Positions 11,700 to 22,600 of a DNA stretch of 64,000 nucleotides are shown in pieces. The stretch comes from Melastoma dodecandrum. Its lineage: Eukaryota > Streptophyta > Magnoliopsida > Myrtales > Melastomataceae. Both the position numbers and the translations under genes were made by a program. The notes under the pieces were generated by a model. That model saw only the letters and a program-made list of their open reading frames with translations. It was not told the DNA's origin and did no database searches. The stretch is taken from positions 5,890,001-5,954,000 of the forward strand of contig JARUPY010000290.1 of assembly GCA_029817715.1 (NCBI GenBank), given 5' to 3'. Every line of letters begins with the position of its first letter. Positions within the stretch are counted from its first letter, which is position 1.

Positions 11700-11722
11700 T
11701 TTTCGTCTTTTTTTTTTCGGAA

Positions 11723-11816
11723 GGACACGTCCTTCAAATTGGAGGATGCGTCCTCCATGATTCTGTAAAATTGCAGAATGCCCGAGGTCGCGTCCTTGGA
11801 TGTGAGGGACGCGTCC
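11723..11816. repeat. Cluster of four GGACGCGTCC-like palindromes downstream of pol
   Basis: Cores are GGACACGTCC (11723), GGATGCGTCC (11744), GGTCGCGTCC (11786) and GGACGCGTCC (11807). Spacing is 21, 42 and 21 bases, which suggests a duplicated pair unit. Confidence 0.9.
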
Positions 11817-11977
11817 TTGAATTTTCTGCAAAATAAAATAAAAATTGTCAATAAAAAGCAAAATAAAAAGATGAACTTATGCAAAAATAACAATGAAAAT
11901 GAAAAAATAAAGTAAACTCGGGTTGCCTCCCGAGAAGTGCTTGATTTATAGTCATCGGCTTGACTTTCTTGTCGCTT

Positions 11978-14900
11978 TCAGGCCTCTTTTAGGTGAATCG
12001 AGGATGCTTCACGATCAAAACTTCCCCTATAATGTTTTAACCTTTGCCCATTTACCTTGAATATCCTTCCAGTACTCTCTTCTAAAACATCTACGGCTCC
12101 ATATGAGAATACCTCAACAACTCGAAAAGGGCCCGACCATCGCGATTTTAGTTTCCCAGGGAATAATTTGAGTCGGGAGTTGAATAACAATACCAATTGG
12201 CCTGGCTCGAAGTGTCTGGGCAATATCTTACCATCATGCCAGTTCTTTGTCCTATCCTTGTACACTCTTGCATTGTCATATGCCTGCAATCGAAGTTCAT
12301 CGAGCTCGTTCAATTGAAGTAGTCGTCTCCCACCGGCTTCTTCGAGATTTAAGTTCAACTTTTTCAGAGCCCAATATGCCTTGTGCTCGAGTTCCACCGG
12401 AAGGTGACATGCCTTGCCAAAGACCATTCTGTACGGTGACATCCCAATTGGATTTTTATATGCTGTCCTGTATGCCCACAATGCATCATCGAGCTTCGTC
12501 GACCAATCCTTTCTCGTTGGACATACTGTTTTCTCTAGAATCCGCTTGATTTCCCGATTAGAAACTTCGACTTGCCCGCTCATTTGTGGATGATATGCTG
12601 TAGCTATCTTGTGTTTTATCCCATACTTCTTCAGGAGTTGATCAAAATAGCGGTTGCAGAAGTGCGTCCCTTCGTCGCTTATGATAGCCCGTGGTGTGCC
12701 AAATCGAGTAAAAATCTGCTTTTTCAAAAACTTGCACACGACTTTAGAATCATTAGAAGGCAAAGCTACTGCTTCCACCCACTTTGATACATAATCAACA
12801 GCCATAAGGATGTACTTATTATTAAATGATGAAATAAAGGGACCCATAAAATCGATGCCCCACACATCGAATAGCTCAACTTCAAGGATGCCTTGCAACG
12901 GCATCTCGTGTCTCTTGCCGATGTTTCCCACTCGTTGACACCTGTCACAAGATGCAACAAAATTATATGAATCCTTGAAAAGAGTTGGCCAATAGATACC
13001 TGATTGTAGAACTTTAGCCGCTGTTCGATCTCCTCCAAAGTGTCCACCATAGGGTGACGAGTGACAATGTTCGAGGATTCCTTTGATTTCTTCTTCTGGC
13101 ACACATCTCCTGATAACTTGATCAGCACAATGCTTAAAGAGAAACGGTTCATCCCACATGTAATAACGTACATCATGCAAAAATTTCTTCTTTTGTTGAG
13201 GAGTAAAGTCGGAGGGAATATGGCTAGAAACAATATAATTCACAAAGTCGGCATACCAAGGGCACGCCAAATCATTCGTAGCAAACAATTGTTCATCAGG
13301 GAATGACTCATTAATTAGCATATGGTCAGGAGATGAAGTCGCATTTTCTAACCTCGATAAATGATCCGCAACTTGGTTTTCGGATCCTTTTCTGTCCCTA
13401 ATTTCAAGATCAAACTCTTGTAAAAGAAGAACCCACCTGATGAGCCATGGCTTTGCCTCTTTCTTTGAGATCAAGTACTTGATGGCAGAATGGTCAGTGA
13501 AAACAATAACTTTCGTACCTACAAGATAACTACGAAATTTATCAAAGGCATAGACAATCGCAAGCAACTCTTTTTCTGTGATAGTGTAATTTACCTGAGC
13601 ATCATCAAGAGTTCGACTTGCATAGTAAATGACATGAAATACCTTATTCACTCGTTGTCCTAGAACGGCTCCGACCGCGTAATCGCTTGCATCACACATT
13701 AGTTCAAATGGTAAATTCCAATCAGGTGCAATAACTATAGGAGCAGAAATTAACCTTTGCTTGAGCTCGTTGAAGGCACTAAGGCAGTCGTCATCGAAAA
13801 TAAAGGACCTGTCCTTTTCTAAGAGATTGCAAAGTGGTTTGGAAATTTTGGAAAAGTCCTTGATAAATCTTCTGTAAAATCCTGCGTGTCCAAGAAAACT
13901 CCGGATTGCTTTGACTGATGTTGGTGGCGGCAATTTCTCGATCGTTTCTATCTTTGCTCGATCCACTTCAATCCCCTTGTTTGATATCCTGTGTCCAAGA
14001 ACAATACCCTCTCGAACCATAAAATGGCATTTTTCCCAATTTAAAATAAGGTTTGTTTCTTCACAACGTTTCAGCACGCGAGCTAAATTTGTCAAGCAAT
14101 CATCAAAAGACATCCCAAAGATGGAAAAATCGTCCATAAAAACTTCAAGGCACTGCTCAACCATATCAGTGAAAATAGACATCATGCATCTCTGAAACGT
14201 AGCTGGGGCATTACATAGACCAAAAGGCATTCGTCGAAAAGCAAACGTACCATACGGGCATGTAAAAGTAGTCTTTTCTTGATCTTCTGCCAGGCGATCC
14301 AACATTTGATCTATAAACGGAAGTGGGAAGTGATCCTTTCTTGTGGCTTTATTCAACTTCCTATAATCCATGCAAACTCGCCAACCAGTCACCGTACGCG
14401 TGGGAATGAGCTCATTCTTTTCGTTGGAGACAACGGTCATCCCACCTTTCTTAGATACACACTGCACAGGACTCACCCAAGAACTGTCAGAAATCGGGTA
14501 TATTATACCTGCATCAAGCCATTTGATGATTTCCTTCTTGACTACTTCCTTCATGTTCGGATTGAGTCGTCGTTGATTCTCCACCGAAACCTTATGATTT
14601 TCTTCTAGCAAAATCTTGTGCATATAAATTGATGGACTGATACCTCGAATATCAGCAATTGTCCACCCTAATGCTCGTTTATATTCCCTCAAGACTCGAA
14701 GTAATTTCTCTTCCTGTGTCATTGTTAGTGCAGACGAAATAATAATGGGTAGAGTTTCATTACTTCCAAGATATGCATACCTCAGGTGTTCAGGTAATGG
14801 TTTCAGCTCTAATTGGGGTGGTTCTTCAATAGATGGTTTCATCGGATTATGCGGCCTCTCCAAGGCTTCAAAATGCGACCCTCTTAACATGTGTGGTATT

Positions 14901-17389
14901 GCATCCATTGCTGTTATCACTTCTTGTACTTCTTCATTGTCGGATGACGTTGAGTTCATTGCAATCTCAAGTGGATCCTCATATGGAATCTCTGTAGAGT
15001 ACCTGCTCAAAACATCTTCAATCAGAAAGCATTCATCAATTTCATTCGGGCACTTCAGCGATTTTAAAACATTAAATGTCACCTCCTCATCATTAACTCG
15101 AATGGTCAGTTCACCTTTTTGAACATCAATGAGGGCTCTACCTGTTGCCAAGAATGGTCTCCCTAAAATGATGGGGATATTTTTATCTTCCTCAAAATCT
15201 AAAACTACAAAATCCGCTGGAAAGATAAATTTATCCACTTTAACAAGCACATCTTCAACAATACCCCTAGGATATGTTATTGATCTATCAGCTAACTGCA
15301 ATGTCACAGACGTAGGTTTCACTTCCCCCAAACCTAACTCATGGTAGACAGATAAAGGCATAAGATTAATACTTGCGCCAAGATCACACAGAGCCTTACC
15401 ATTGAATTGCGAACCAATAGTGCAAGGGATAGTGAAACTACCTGGATCCTTTAGCTTAGGAGGAAGTTTTCGTTGCAATATGGCACTACATTCCTCCGTT
15501 AGTGCGACGGTTTCAAACTCACCTAACCTTCTTTTCTTCGATAAGATGTCCTTCATGAACTTGACGTAGCTCGGCATCTGCTCAAGAGCTTCTGCAAAAG
15601 GAATGTTAATATGGAGTTTCTTAAACACGTCGAGAAACTTACGGAATTGGGCTTCATCATGCTTCTTAGCTCTTTGAGGGAATGGAAGTGGTGGTCGTTC
15701 TATCTTCCCCATGTTGGGTATTATCCAAGTGGGACGATGTGGTTGATCAGTTGGGGGAAGGACACGTCCTTCAGTTGGCAGGGTCGCGTCCTTCTGCGTT
15801 GCTTCTTCTACAGAATGTTCAGGGACGCGTCCCTCAAATTCGGAGGACACGTCCTTCTCGGTTCTGTGAAAATTCATAAATTCTTTATCTCGTCCTTTGT
15901 TCAGCTTGGATGTGTTCGCCTCCTCATCGATTTGCTCTCGTGGAAGATCACTAATCTCACTTGACTTTTTATTGTCACTCGACCGAATCTTTTGTGGTAC
16001 TTCTTCAAGTGCTCGGCCGTTTCTCAAAGTTACTGCTTTAACATATTCTCGTGGATTGACCTCAGTATCACTTGGCAACCCTCCTTGTTGACGCGAGTTC
16101 AAGGCTTGAGCTAGCTGACTGACTTGATTCTCCAAGTTCCTTATTGATGCTGTTTGATTCTTTATTATGGCATCTTGATTCGCCATGTACTTATCTTGAT
16201 TCGCCATGTACTTCGTCATCAAATCCTCAAAATTCGTTTTTTTTTCTAGTTCTGGGGCTTTGGGTTGCTGAAATCCCGGAGGTTGCGTTGCTCGATGATC
16301 CATTGTTTGTTGCCCTTTCCAAGAAAAGTTAGGATGGTTCCTCCACCCCGGATTATACGTGTTGGAATAAGGATTGTTCCTCTGATTTCCTATAAAATTA
16401 GCCTCATCCATGCTAGCAGAACATTGATCTGTTACATGTCCACCACCGCAAATATCACATCCTCTAGTTGTACTCCGGATGGACTGTACATTCACCGACT
16501 CAAACTTCTTGGCCAACGCCGATATCTGCGCTTGAATAGATGTGAGTGCATCCAGTTCATGAGCACCCGAAACTTTTCTACCACTTATTCGGTCGAACGA
16601 TTGACTCGGTACACATGTTCTCCTCATAGTCTCCAAAAGCTCCCTTCCTTCTACGTATGATTTTCGTAGGAATGATCCGTTCGATGCTAAGTTGAGGTCC
16701 TTGCGCGATGTTTCTGACAACCCATTGTAAAAAGCTTCCAATTGTCGCCATCCCGGTAGATCATGATATGGGCACTGAATTAATAAATTTTTGAAGCGCT
16801 CCCAAGCCTCCACAAAAGTTTTTGTCTCATGTTGCTTGAATGTGCAGATTTCATTCCTCATGTGGGATATCTTGGATGGCGGGAAATATTGATCTAGGAA
16901 TGCTTCTTCCATCTGTTCCCAGGTACTGATTGATCCAGCCGGTAGCGAGTTCAGCCAACTCCATGCTCTATCCTTCAAGGAGAAGGGAAATAACTTTAAT
17001 CGAACTGCATCTTGTGGCACTCCGTTTTGCCTGAAACTGTTGCAAATGCTTAAGAACTTGCTCAAATGCTCATGCGGATCCTCAATCGCTGACCCTCGAA
17101 ACATCACTGAATTCTGAATCATCTGGATCACTGATGTCTTTATCTCAAAGTCCCGAGCTTGAATCACAGGCGCAACGAAACAGAACCGGTTGATGTGAGG
17201 TTTTGCTGAAGTGAATTCCACCATCGACTTATTATCAATGTCCTCTTGACCCTCGTTCTGCTGAGGTAGAATTAGGTTTCCGTCCATGTTGCTTTGTTGT
17301 GCACTAGCTTTCTCACGAACCAGTCTATGGAAAGTCCTTTCGATTTCAGGATCAAAAGGAAGAATTTCTGTACTTCGAGTTCGTCGCAT
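11978..17389 (-). CDS. Gypsy gag-pol polyprotein with a deleted RT segment
   Basis: A single frame of 1803 codons. In order: gag (about 90-250); zinc knuckle [13 protein letters not shown] (311-323); a spacer with EGRV repeats (about 512-546); protease core [13 protein letters not shown] (about 666-678); reverse transcriptase (about 940-1130) with FMDDFSIFG; RNase H ([36 protein letters not shown]); and integrase with an HHCC finger, the catalytic Asp in WGIDFMGPF, Asp in ISDEGTHF and Glu in [11 protein letters not shown]. Odd point: between [14 protein letters not shown] and the preceding [10 protein letters not shown] (about residues 1021-1044, DNA near 14287) the block that normally holds RT motif A with its first catalytic aspartate is missing, in frame. 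The frame is open, but RT should be inactive. No chromodomain or envelope-like frame was seen. Confidence 0.93.
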   Translation of the reverse strand: MRRTRSTEILPFDPEIERTFHRLVREKASAQQSNMDGNLILPQQNEGQEDIDNKSMVEFTSAKPHINRFCFVAPVIQARDFEIKTSVIQMIQNSVMFRGSAIEDPHEHLSKFLSICNSFRQNGVPQDAVRLKLFPFSLKDRAWSWLNSLPAGSISTWEQMEEAFLDQYFPPSKISHMRNEICTFKQHETKTFVEAWERFKNLLIQCPYHDLPGWRQLEAFYNGLSETSRKDLNLASNGSFLRKSYVEGRELLETMRRTCVPSQSFDRISGRKVSGAHELDALTSIQAQISALAKKFESVNVQSIRSTTRGCDICGGGHVTDQCSASMDEANFIGNQRNNPYSNTYNPGWRNHPNFSWKGQQTMDHRATQPPGFQQPKAPELEKKTNFEDLMTKYMANQDKYMANQDAIIKNQTASIRNLENQVSQLAQALNSRQQGGLPSDTEVNPREYVKAVTLRNGRALEEVPQKIRSSDNKKSSEISDLPREQIDEEANTSKLNKGRDKEFMNFHRTEKDVSSEFEGRVPEHSVEEATQKDATLPTEGRVLPPTDQPHRPTWIIPNMGKIERPPLPFPQRAKKHDEAQFRKFLDVFKKLHINIPFAEALEQMPSYVKFMKDILSKKRRLGEFETVALTEECSAILQRKLPPKLKDPGSFTIPCTIGSQFNGKALCDLGASINLMPLSVYHELGLGEVKPTSVTLQLADRSITYPRGIVEDVLVKVDKFIFPADFVVLDFEEDKNIPIILGRPFLATGRALIDVQKGELTIRVNDEEVTFNVLKSLKCPNEIDECFLIEDVLSRYSTEIPYEDPLEIAMNSTSSDNEEVQEVITAMDAIPHMLRGSHFEALERPHNPMKPSIEEPPQLELKPLPEHLRYAYLGSNETLPIIISSALTMTQEEKLLRVLREYKRALGWTIADIRGISPSIYMHKILLEENHKVSVENQRRLNPNMKEVVKKEIIKWLDAGIIYPISDSSWVSPVQCVSKKGGMTVVSNEKNELIPTRTVTGWRVCMDYRKLNKATRKDHFPLPFIDQMLDRLAEDQEKTTFTCPYGTFAFRRMPFGLCNAPATFQRCMMSIFTDMVEQCLEVFMDDFSIFGMSFDDCLTNLARVLKRCEETNLILNWEKCHFMVREGIVLGHRISNKGIEVDRAKIETIEKLPPPTSVKAIRSFLGHAGFYRRFIKDFSKISKPLCNLLEKDRSFIFDDDCLSAFNELKQRLISAPIVIAPDWNLPFELMCDASDYAVGAVLGQRVNKVFHVIYYASRTLDDAQVNYTITEKELLAIVYAFDKFRSYLVGTKVIVFTDHSAIKYLISKKEAKPWLIRWVLLLQEFDLEIRDRKGSENQVADHLSRLENATSSPDHMLINESFPDEQLFATNDLACPWYADFVNYIVSSHIPSDFTPQQKKKFLHDVRYYMWDEPFLFKHCADQVIRRCVPEEEIKGILEHCHSSPYGGHFGGDRTAAKVLQSGIYWPTLFKDSYNFVASCDRCQRVGNIGKRHEMPLQGILEVELFDVWGIDFMGPFISSFNNKYILMAVDYVSKWVEAVALPSNDSKVVCKFLKKQIFTRFGTPRAIISDEGTHFCNRYFDQLLKKYGIKHKIATAYHPQMSGQVEVSNREIKRILEKTVCPTRKDWSTKLDDALWAYRTAYKNPIGMSPYRMVFGKACHLPVELEHKAYWALKKLNLNLEEAGGRRLLQLNELDELRLQAYDNARVYKDRTKNWHDGKILPRHFEPGQLVLLFNSRLKLFPGKLKSRWSGPFRVVEVFSYGAVDVLEESTGRIFKVNGQRLKHYRGSFDREASSIHLKEA
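15760..15854. repeat. Four GGACGCGTCC-like palindromes inside the gag-pol frame
   Basis: Cores are GGACACGTCC (15760), GGTCGCGTCC (15782), GGACGCGTCC (15823) and GGACACGTCC (15845). They lie in the gag-protease linker and are translated on the minus strand as the repeated peptide EGRV. Spacing 22, 41, 22 closely mirrors the non-coding cluster at 11723-11816. Confidence 0.9.
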
Positions 17390-17496
17390 GCACCTAATGT
17401 TAAAAATATCAAAAGAAATAAGTGAGAAAATTAAACAACTTGAACGTCAAATAGATAAACGTGATGACAGTAGAAAATAAATTTCTCCAAATTGAT

Positions 17497-17514
17497 TCCC
17501 CGGCAGCGGCGCCA
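17497..17514 (-). other. Primer binding site (tRNA-Asp type)
   Basis: The minus strand reads TGGCGCCGCTGCCGGGGA, five bases from the 5' LTR. It matches the complement of a plant tRNA-Asp 3' end with one mismatch (C for T at base 9). Confidence 0.85.
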
Positions 17515-17519
17515 AAATT

Positions 17520-18980
17520 TGATCACGCTTGTCGAAGGCGGCAAATTAAATACTCTAGCAAACCTAACTAACTCGTAGATAGGGCAAGTAGAGGTCGATC
17601 CCACAGAGAATCAACAGAGAAGAATTCCTAACGATCGCACGTTTAACAATTTTGAGGTCAAGTTAAACAAGATTGAATTGAGAATAAAACTGAAAAAGAG
17701 AGTGCAACTAACGATGATTAAATCAATTAATAAAAGCCTAGGACTATCAATTTCCCCTAACGAATTATCTAACCCGTTCCTTCCTTTCTCCAGTTATCAA
17801 ATTCTTAAATTACTAACCTAGGGTTCGTATATCTCTTTACGCCTCTCCCGAGTGCTCTAAAGACGTATTCCCTGTATCGAGCTAATCACTCTATTCCTAG
17901 GCAATTAACTAGTGGGAACCCATTAATGGCTACCTAAGGCAATCAGGTATATTCCTATCCTTCTCGCTAATTAGCTCCGTTTTCCAACGAGACGCTAACT
18001 TAGGCTATTCAATCCACGGCTTAACCTAAACAACTTTTCCAAGCCCGAATAGGTCTCCAGTTCAAATTAATTGGTGATCAGTCAATCAACCGCATTAAGA
18101 ACAAGATATGAATAAGTAACCACACGAATTTGCATAACACGGAGAAAATGAATTCACTCGTTAGATAAAATCGCTAGGTTCCATTGAAGTCCTAGAAAAC
18201 GAAATTAGTTCATAACGTAGAAGAAATTCAACTCAAATTCAAAAGAAAAGGAGAGCGACATAATAATCAAAGAGGGGCAAGAAAAGAAAAACGCCCTCTC
18301 GAATCCTCCGATCCGAGAAGTAGTCGCCTAGTCTTGATCTCCGCTTCAACCCTAGCCGTCTCCGAGTCGAATGTCTCCTCCGTTCTTCACCAAAAGAAAA
18401 GACTCTAAAAGCCAAAGGGAAGGTGTCCTTAGAGTTACCTCTAAAACTAGGATATGTAGATCCCCTAGAAAATATTTCCTAAGATTCTCCAAATCTAGGC
18501 AATATTTCTAGGGAGAATAAAATAAAATAAGTCTAAAACTACCAACTAAATAACTAGTTGATCCTCTATATCTCCATAATGCAGTCTTAGGAAGACTTGA
18601 AGACTCCTCAAGCGGTTAGCCTTCAAAACTCGCAAGAAAGCTTCGTCAGCTACAGAACCTCCAGGGACGCGTCCCTGAGATCTGAAGGACGCGTCCCTCA
18701 GCTCTCTGTCCATTGTTCGCTCCTCTTCGTTTTCTTCGTCCGAGCTTCAAAATCTCCTTCATTTTCCTGCATTAACACATGACAAACCAAGAGGCATCAA
18801 CAAGATAACCGAGTCGAGACGAAATAGAAACAAAAACTAAGAAAATAACAAAGATCGACTTAAAATAAAACTAAACTAAAAATGACTCAAATCCTACCAA
18901 ATCTCTATCAATACTCGTCCGACTAACCACATAAAGCCTCGTTAAGGATACGAAATAACCCTACTTTCACAGAGTTATCA
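17520..18980 (-). repeat. 5' LTR of the gypsy element
   Basis: The 1461 bp copy has the same ends as the left LTR and carries palindromes at 18662-18677 and 18687-18696. It should contain the element promoter; I did not find a convincing TATA box by eye. Confidence 0.95.
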
Positions 18981-19358
18981 CGGTTCCTAAAGGAGAAAGT
19001 TGGAGTTTGAACACGACATGGTTTAGGCATTTCGTCGAACGGAGTTTGTGGGGTACTTTTGGATGCTCGTGAGGTTGCATTCAACTCATATTTGGGAGCA
19101 TGAGTATGTGTTTGAATTATATGGTTTCAAAATGAGAAAGCTAGAGTTGGAAGATGACGGTGGTTTAGGCATTTCGATAAAGAAATTTCCCACCGTGTTT
19201 CAAGCATTCAACGGATACCTCGGACGCGATTGCTCTGACAAATCGATGCGAAAAGGCGCTCGTGATAAACTCACGACGAACGACTCCCGCTGTCCAAACT
19301 CGCAGTTATCTGTTTGTTGCCTGCATAACTCCATGCCTGATAATCTTTTAGTCACTGA
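18981..19358. other. Host sequence between the two complete retrotransposons
   Basis: This starts with the right CGGTT target duplication (18981-18985) and ends with the left ACTGA duplication of the copia element (19354-19358). Bases 19064-19113 match the reverse complement of about 38193-38246, linking it to the inverted duplication. A short block near 19165-19210 resembles 25798-25835 (AAGAAATT...GTTTCAAGCATTCA). No gene is supported. Confidence 0.7.
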
Positions 19359-19658
19359 TGTAAAAATGAAGGCATGTTGCAGAAAGGACAGCGAGGTGCA
19401 GCAGAAACAGGGGATAGTGTGCTGTCTGTGCTAAATAAATAAGTAGAATGTTGAAGTTGGTTTGTGGGCTTTTATTAGAATGTAAATAAGCCCAAGAGGC
19501 ACAGACATATAAGCTGGAGTTTTGTAACAGTTACATTTTACAGAAAAATAAAAACAGAAAACTTGTTGGGGAAGTTAGGGCAGTTTGTCTTTGTTGAGTT
19601 CTGGTTCACGAATACAGGTGGTGGTTCCGGCTGATTGCTCCGGCGGATGCTTTTGATA
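19359..19658 (+). repeat. 5' LTR of the complete copia element
   Basis: Starts TGTAAAAATGAAGGC and ends GATGCTTTTGATA. Differences from the 3' LTR: CT versus AG near 19514-19515, and two changes near 19589-19591. Confidence 0.95.
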
Positions 19659-22600
19659 TGGTATCAGAGCGCCAGCAAAGGTCGTATGTAGCTGCGGTGG
19701 TTGGAGAGGTGACTCAACAAACTGGAAGGCAGGTTGCACAGCGGGAAGACAATTCTGTCTCCGCAAACACAGTCATGAATCAGGTCAGATTTGGAAGTGC
19801 TGATGATCCTGCTTCTCCATTTTTCTTAAGTCAGGCAGATACACTTAATTCGGTGATAGTTTCTCCGCAATTGAACGGGATGAACTACTTCACATGGTGT
19901 AGATCGTTTGAGATGGCACTTGTTTTTAGAAATAAACTTGCGTTTGTTGATGGTTCAATACCTGTGCCTGATGAAGGAGATGAGATATATTTTGCATGGA
20001 AACGCTGTAACACATTAGTGATTGCATGGATTCTGAGATCAGTAAGTGAATCGATTGCCAGTAATGTGTTTTATATGAGTACAGCGGCTGAAATATGGAA
20101 TACTCTGAGGAAGAGGTATCCTCAGCCAGATATGACCAAAATTAATAGATTGCAGCAGACGCTTATGACTATCATGCAAGGAAGCAGAACAGTTGATGCT
20201 TACTACTCGGATCTTAATGCTATTTGGGAGGAATTAAAGAATTTTAGGCCACTCCCGCATTGCAAATGTGGCAGGTGCAACCCAGATTGTTTTAAAATGT
20301 ATGCAGAGACACAGATGCAGGATTATGTGCATAGATTCCTTTTTGGGCTGAATAGTGCCTTTGATCCCATTAAGAGCAGGATTTTAGGGATGAAACCTTT
20401 TCCCTCAATTGATGAAGTATACAATATGGTTATTCAAGAGGAGTCTTATAAAAGAAACAGAAATGATGGTGAGGCCAAAACAGATGTGAATATGGAGTCG
20501 ATAGCTTTATTGGCTCCTATATCTGCTGGGTCTAATGGATCTTTTGATCCTAGGAGGAGGATGAGAAGAATGGATTTGATATGCACTCATTGTGGAAAGA
20601 AGGGACATACCAAAGATAGATGCTTTCACATAATTGGTTTTCCAAATTCAGTTGGAATAAGAAAGGGAAAGTTCGTTGCAGGGCAATCTAAAGTGGCAGC
20701 ATGTGCAGAATCTAGCTGTCATGCAATTAGTGAAGATGTAGATGACTCGGGTATCAATGAAGCAAAGGAGCATGTTCAGAAATTGATGGCTCTCCTCAAT
20801 GTTCAAAAAGGGCAGACTCAACACTTATCTGCAGCAGTACCTTCTATGATAATTGAAAATCCTTCAGCAAATTCTTCCACTTCCTTTTCTACAACTCAGA
20901 TGAATTCTTTTCCTAAAGCTGCAGGTAAGTATCTCAATTCTAAAGACAGAAAATCTGCAATTGATTTTTCTTCTATGTGGATTGTGGATACTGGAGCCAC
21001 TAATCACATAACAAGCAGATTTGATTTTCTTGTTGATCCTAAACCTGTTCATTATCTTTCAGTGCTCTTTCCAAATGGAGACAAGGTAACAGTTTCTCAT
21101 AAAGGGACTGTGAAACTTCTAGATGATTTTCTCCTTGAAAATGTCTTCTTTATACCTTCATTCCATATGAACGTGATTTCAGTGAGCCGAATCATGTCTT
21201 CTAGTCTGTTTTGTGTTATTTTTCTTAAAAATCTTTGTTTCATTCAGGCCCTATCATCATGGAAGATGATTGGTCGTGCTGAAGAGAGAGATGGGTTATA
21301 CATCATGCAAGGGAGCAGAAAAATTGAAAACGATATGTTAGTAAATGAGTTTGAGTCAGCTGCTTGTTTACAATCAGTAGATAATGCATTTGATGTATGG
21401 CATCATAGGTTGGGACATCTTTCTTTTGAAAAATTACAGTTTGTGCAGAAATGTAATGGCTTGTTTCCCAGATTTAATAAAGGAATTTGTTCATCTTGTC
21501 ATTATGCCAAGCAGAAGAAAGCATCGTTTCCAGTTCATGTCAAGGTCTCAAAAGCTTGTTTTGATTTGCTTCATTGTGATGTATGGGGACCATTTTCTGT
21601 TGACACAATGGAAGGATATAAATATTTTCTTACCATAGTGGATGATCATAGTCGTCTTACTTGGCTTTTTCTTTTAAAAGCAAAATCTGAAGTTGCCAGC
21701 ATATTGCCTCAGTTTTATTCACTCATAGAAAATCAGTTTGCTACACGAATTAAGATCATTAGGTCAGATAATGGTGGTGAGTTTATGCTAGATACATTTT
21801 TTAAAGAAAAAGGCATCATTCATCACAGAACTTGTGTTGCCACTCCACAACAAAATGGAGTGGTTGAGCGAAAACATCAACACATACTAAATGTAGCTAG
21901 AGCTTTGCTATTTCAGTCTCATTTACCTTTAGTTTTCTGGGGACATGCTGTATTAACAGCGGTGCACATTATTAATAGGTTACCATCTCATCTACTGGAT
22001 AACAAAACTCCATATGAATTGGTGTTTAATAGACAACCGGATTATAAACATTTGAGAGTTTTTGGTTGTCTTTGTTTTGCATCTACTTTGTCACAAGGGA
22101 GATCAAAGTTTGATGTCAGGGCTGTCAAGTGTGTTTTTTTAGGCTATCAACATGGTACAAAAGGGTATAAAGTGTATGATTTGACACATCATAAAGTGGT
22201 TGTTTCTAGGGATGTAATATTCTATGAGCATGTTTTTCCATATCAAAATGATGCATTGTACGCCTCAAATATGCCTGATTCTTGTTTACCCAATTTTGAT
22301 CAACTTTTGAATGAATCAGATTTTTCTGTTTCTGCACAACCTCCTTTGCAAACTGCATTACAGCATGATTCTCATGAGTTAGTTCCTAATGTTTCTTCAC
22401 CTCAGCATGATTCATATGATTCTCATACACATGATACCGATGCTTTACTGAGGAAAAGTACTAGGATTAGACACATGCCAACTTACTTAAAAGATTATCA
22501 TGTATCCCTAGCTCTCTCTGATGCCAGTGTCGTCATCTCTCATGATATTCTTCCTACAGCTCATCCTATCCAGCATTATATTTCATATTCTTCTCTTTCT

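Larger units (their letters stand above)
8582..18980 (-). mobile_element. Complete Ty3/gypsy retrotransposon, Athila-like
   Basis: A 10.4 kb element is bounded by long LTRs (1475 and 1461 bp) and a 5 bp target duplication CGGTT. Its ends are TGATCAC...TTATCA. On the minus strand it has a tRNA-Asp type primer site, one gag-pol frame of 1803 codons, about 1.9 kb of non-coding 3' sequence, and a polypurine tract. Long LTRs, this primer site, an RT box FMDDF and the absence of a chromodomain fit the Athila/Tat branch. The two LTRs differ at about 10 bases and by one 14 bp indel, so the insertion is recent. The reverse transcriptase has an internal in-frame deletion (see the coding entry). Confidence 0.95.

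Noticed and set aside
19048..19434. 128-codon frame upstream of the copia gag-pol
   Set aside because: It runs from host DNA into the LTR across the insertion border, so it arose by the insertion.
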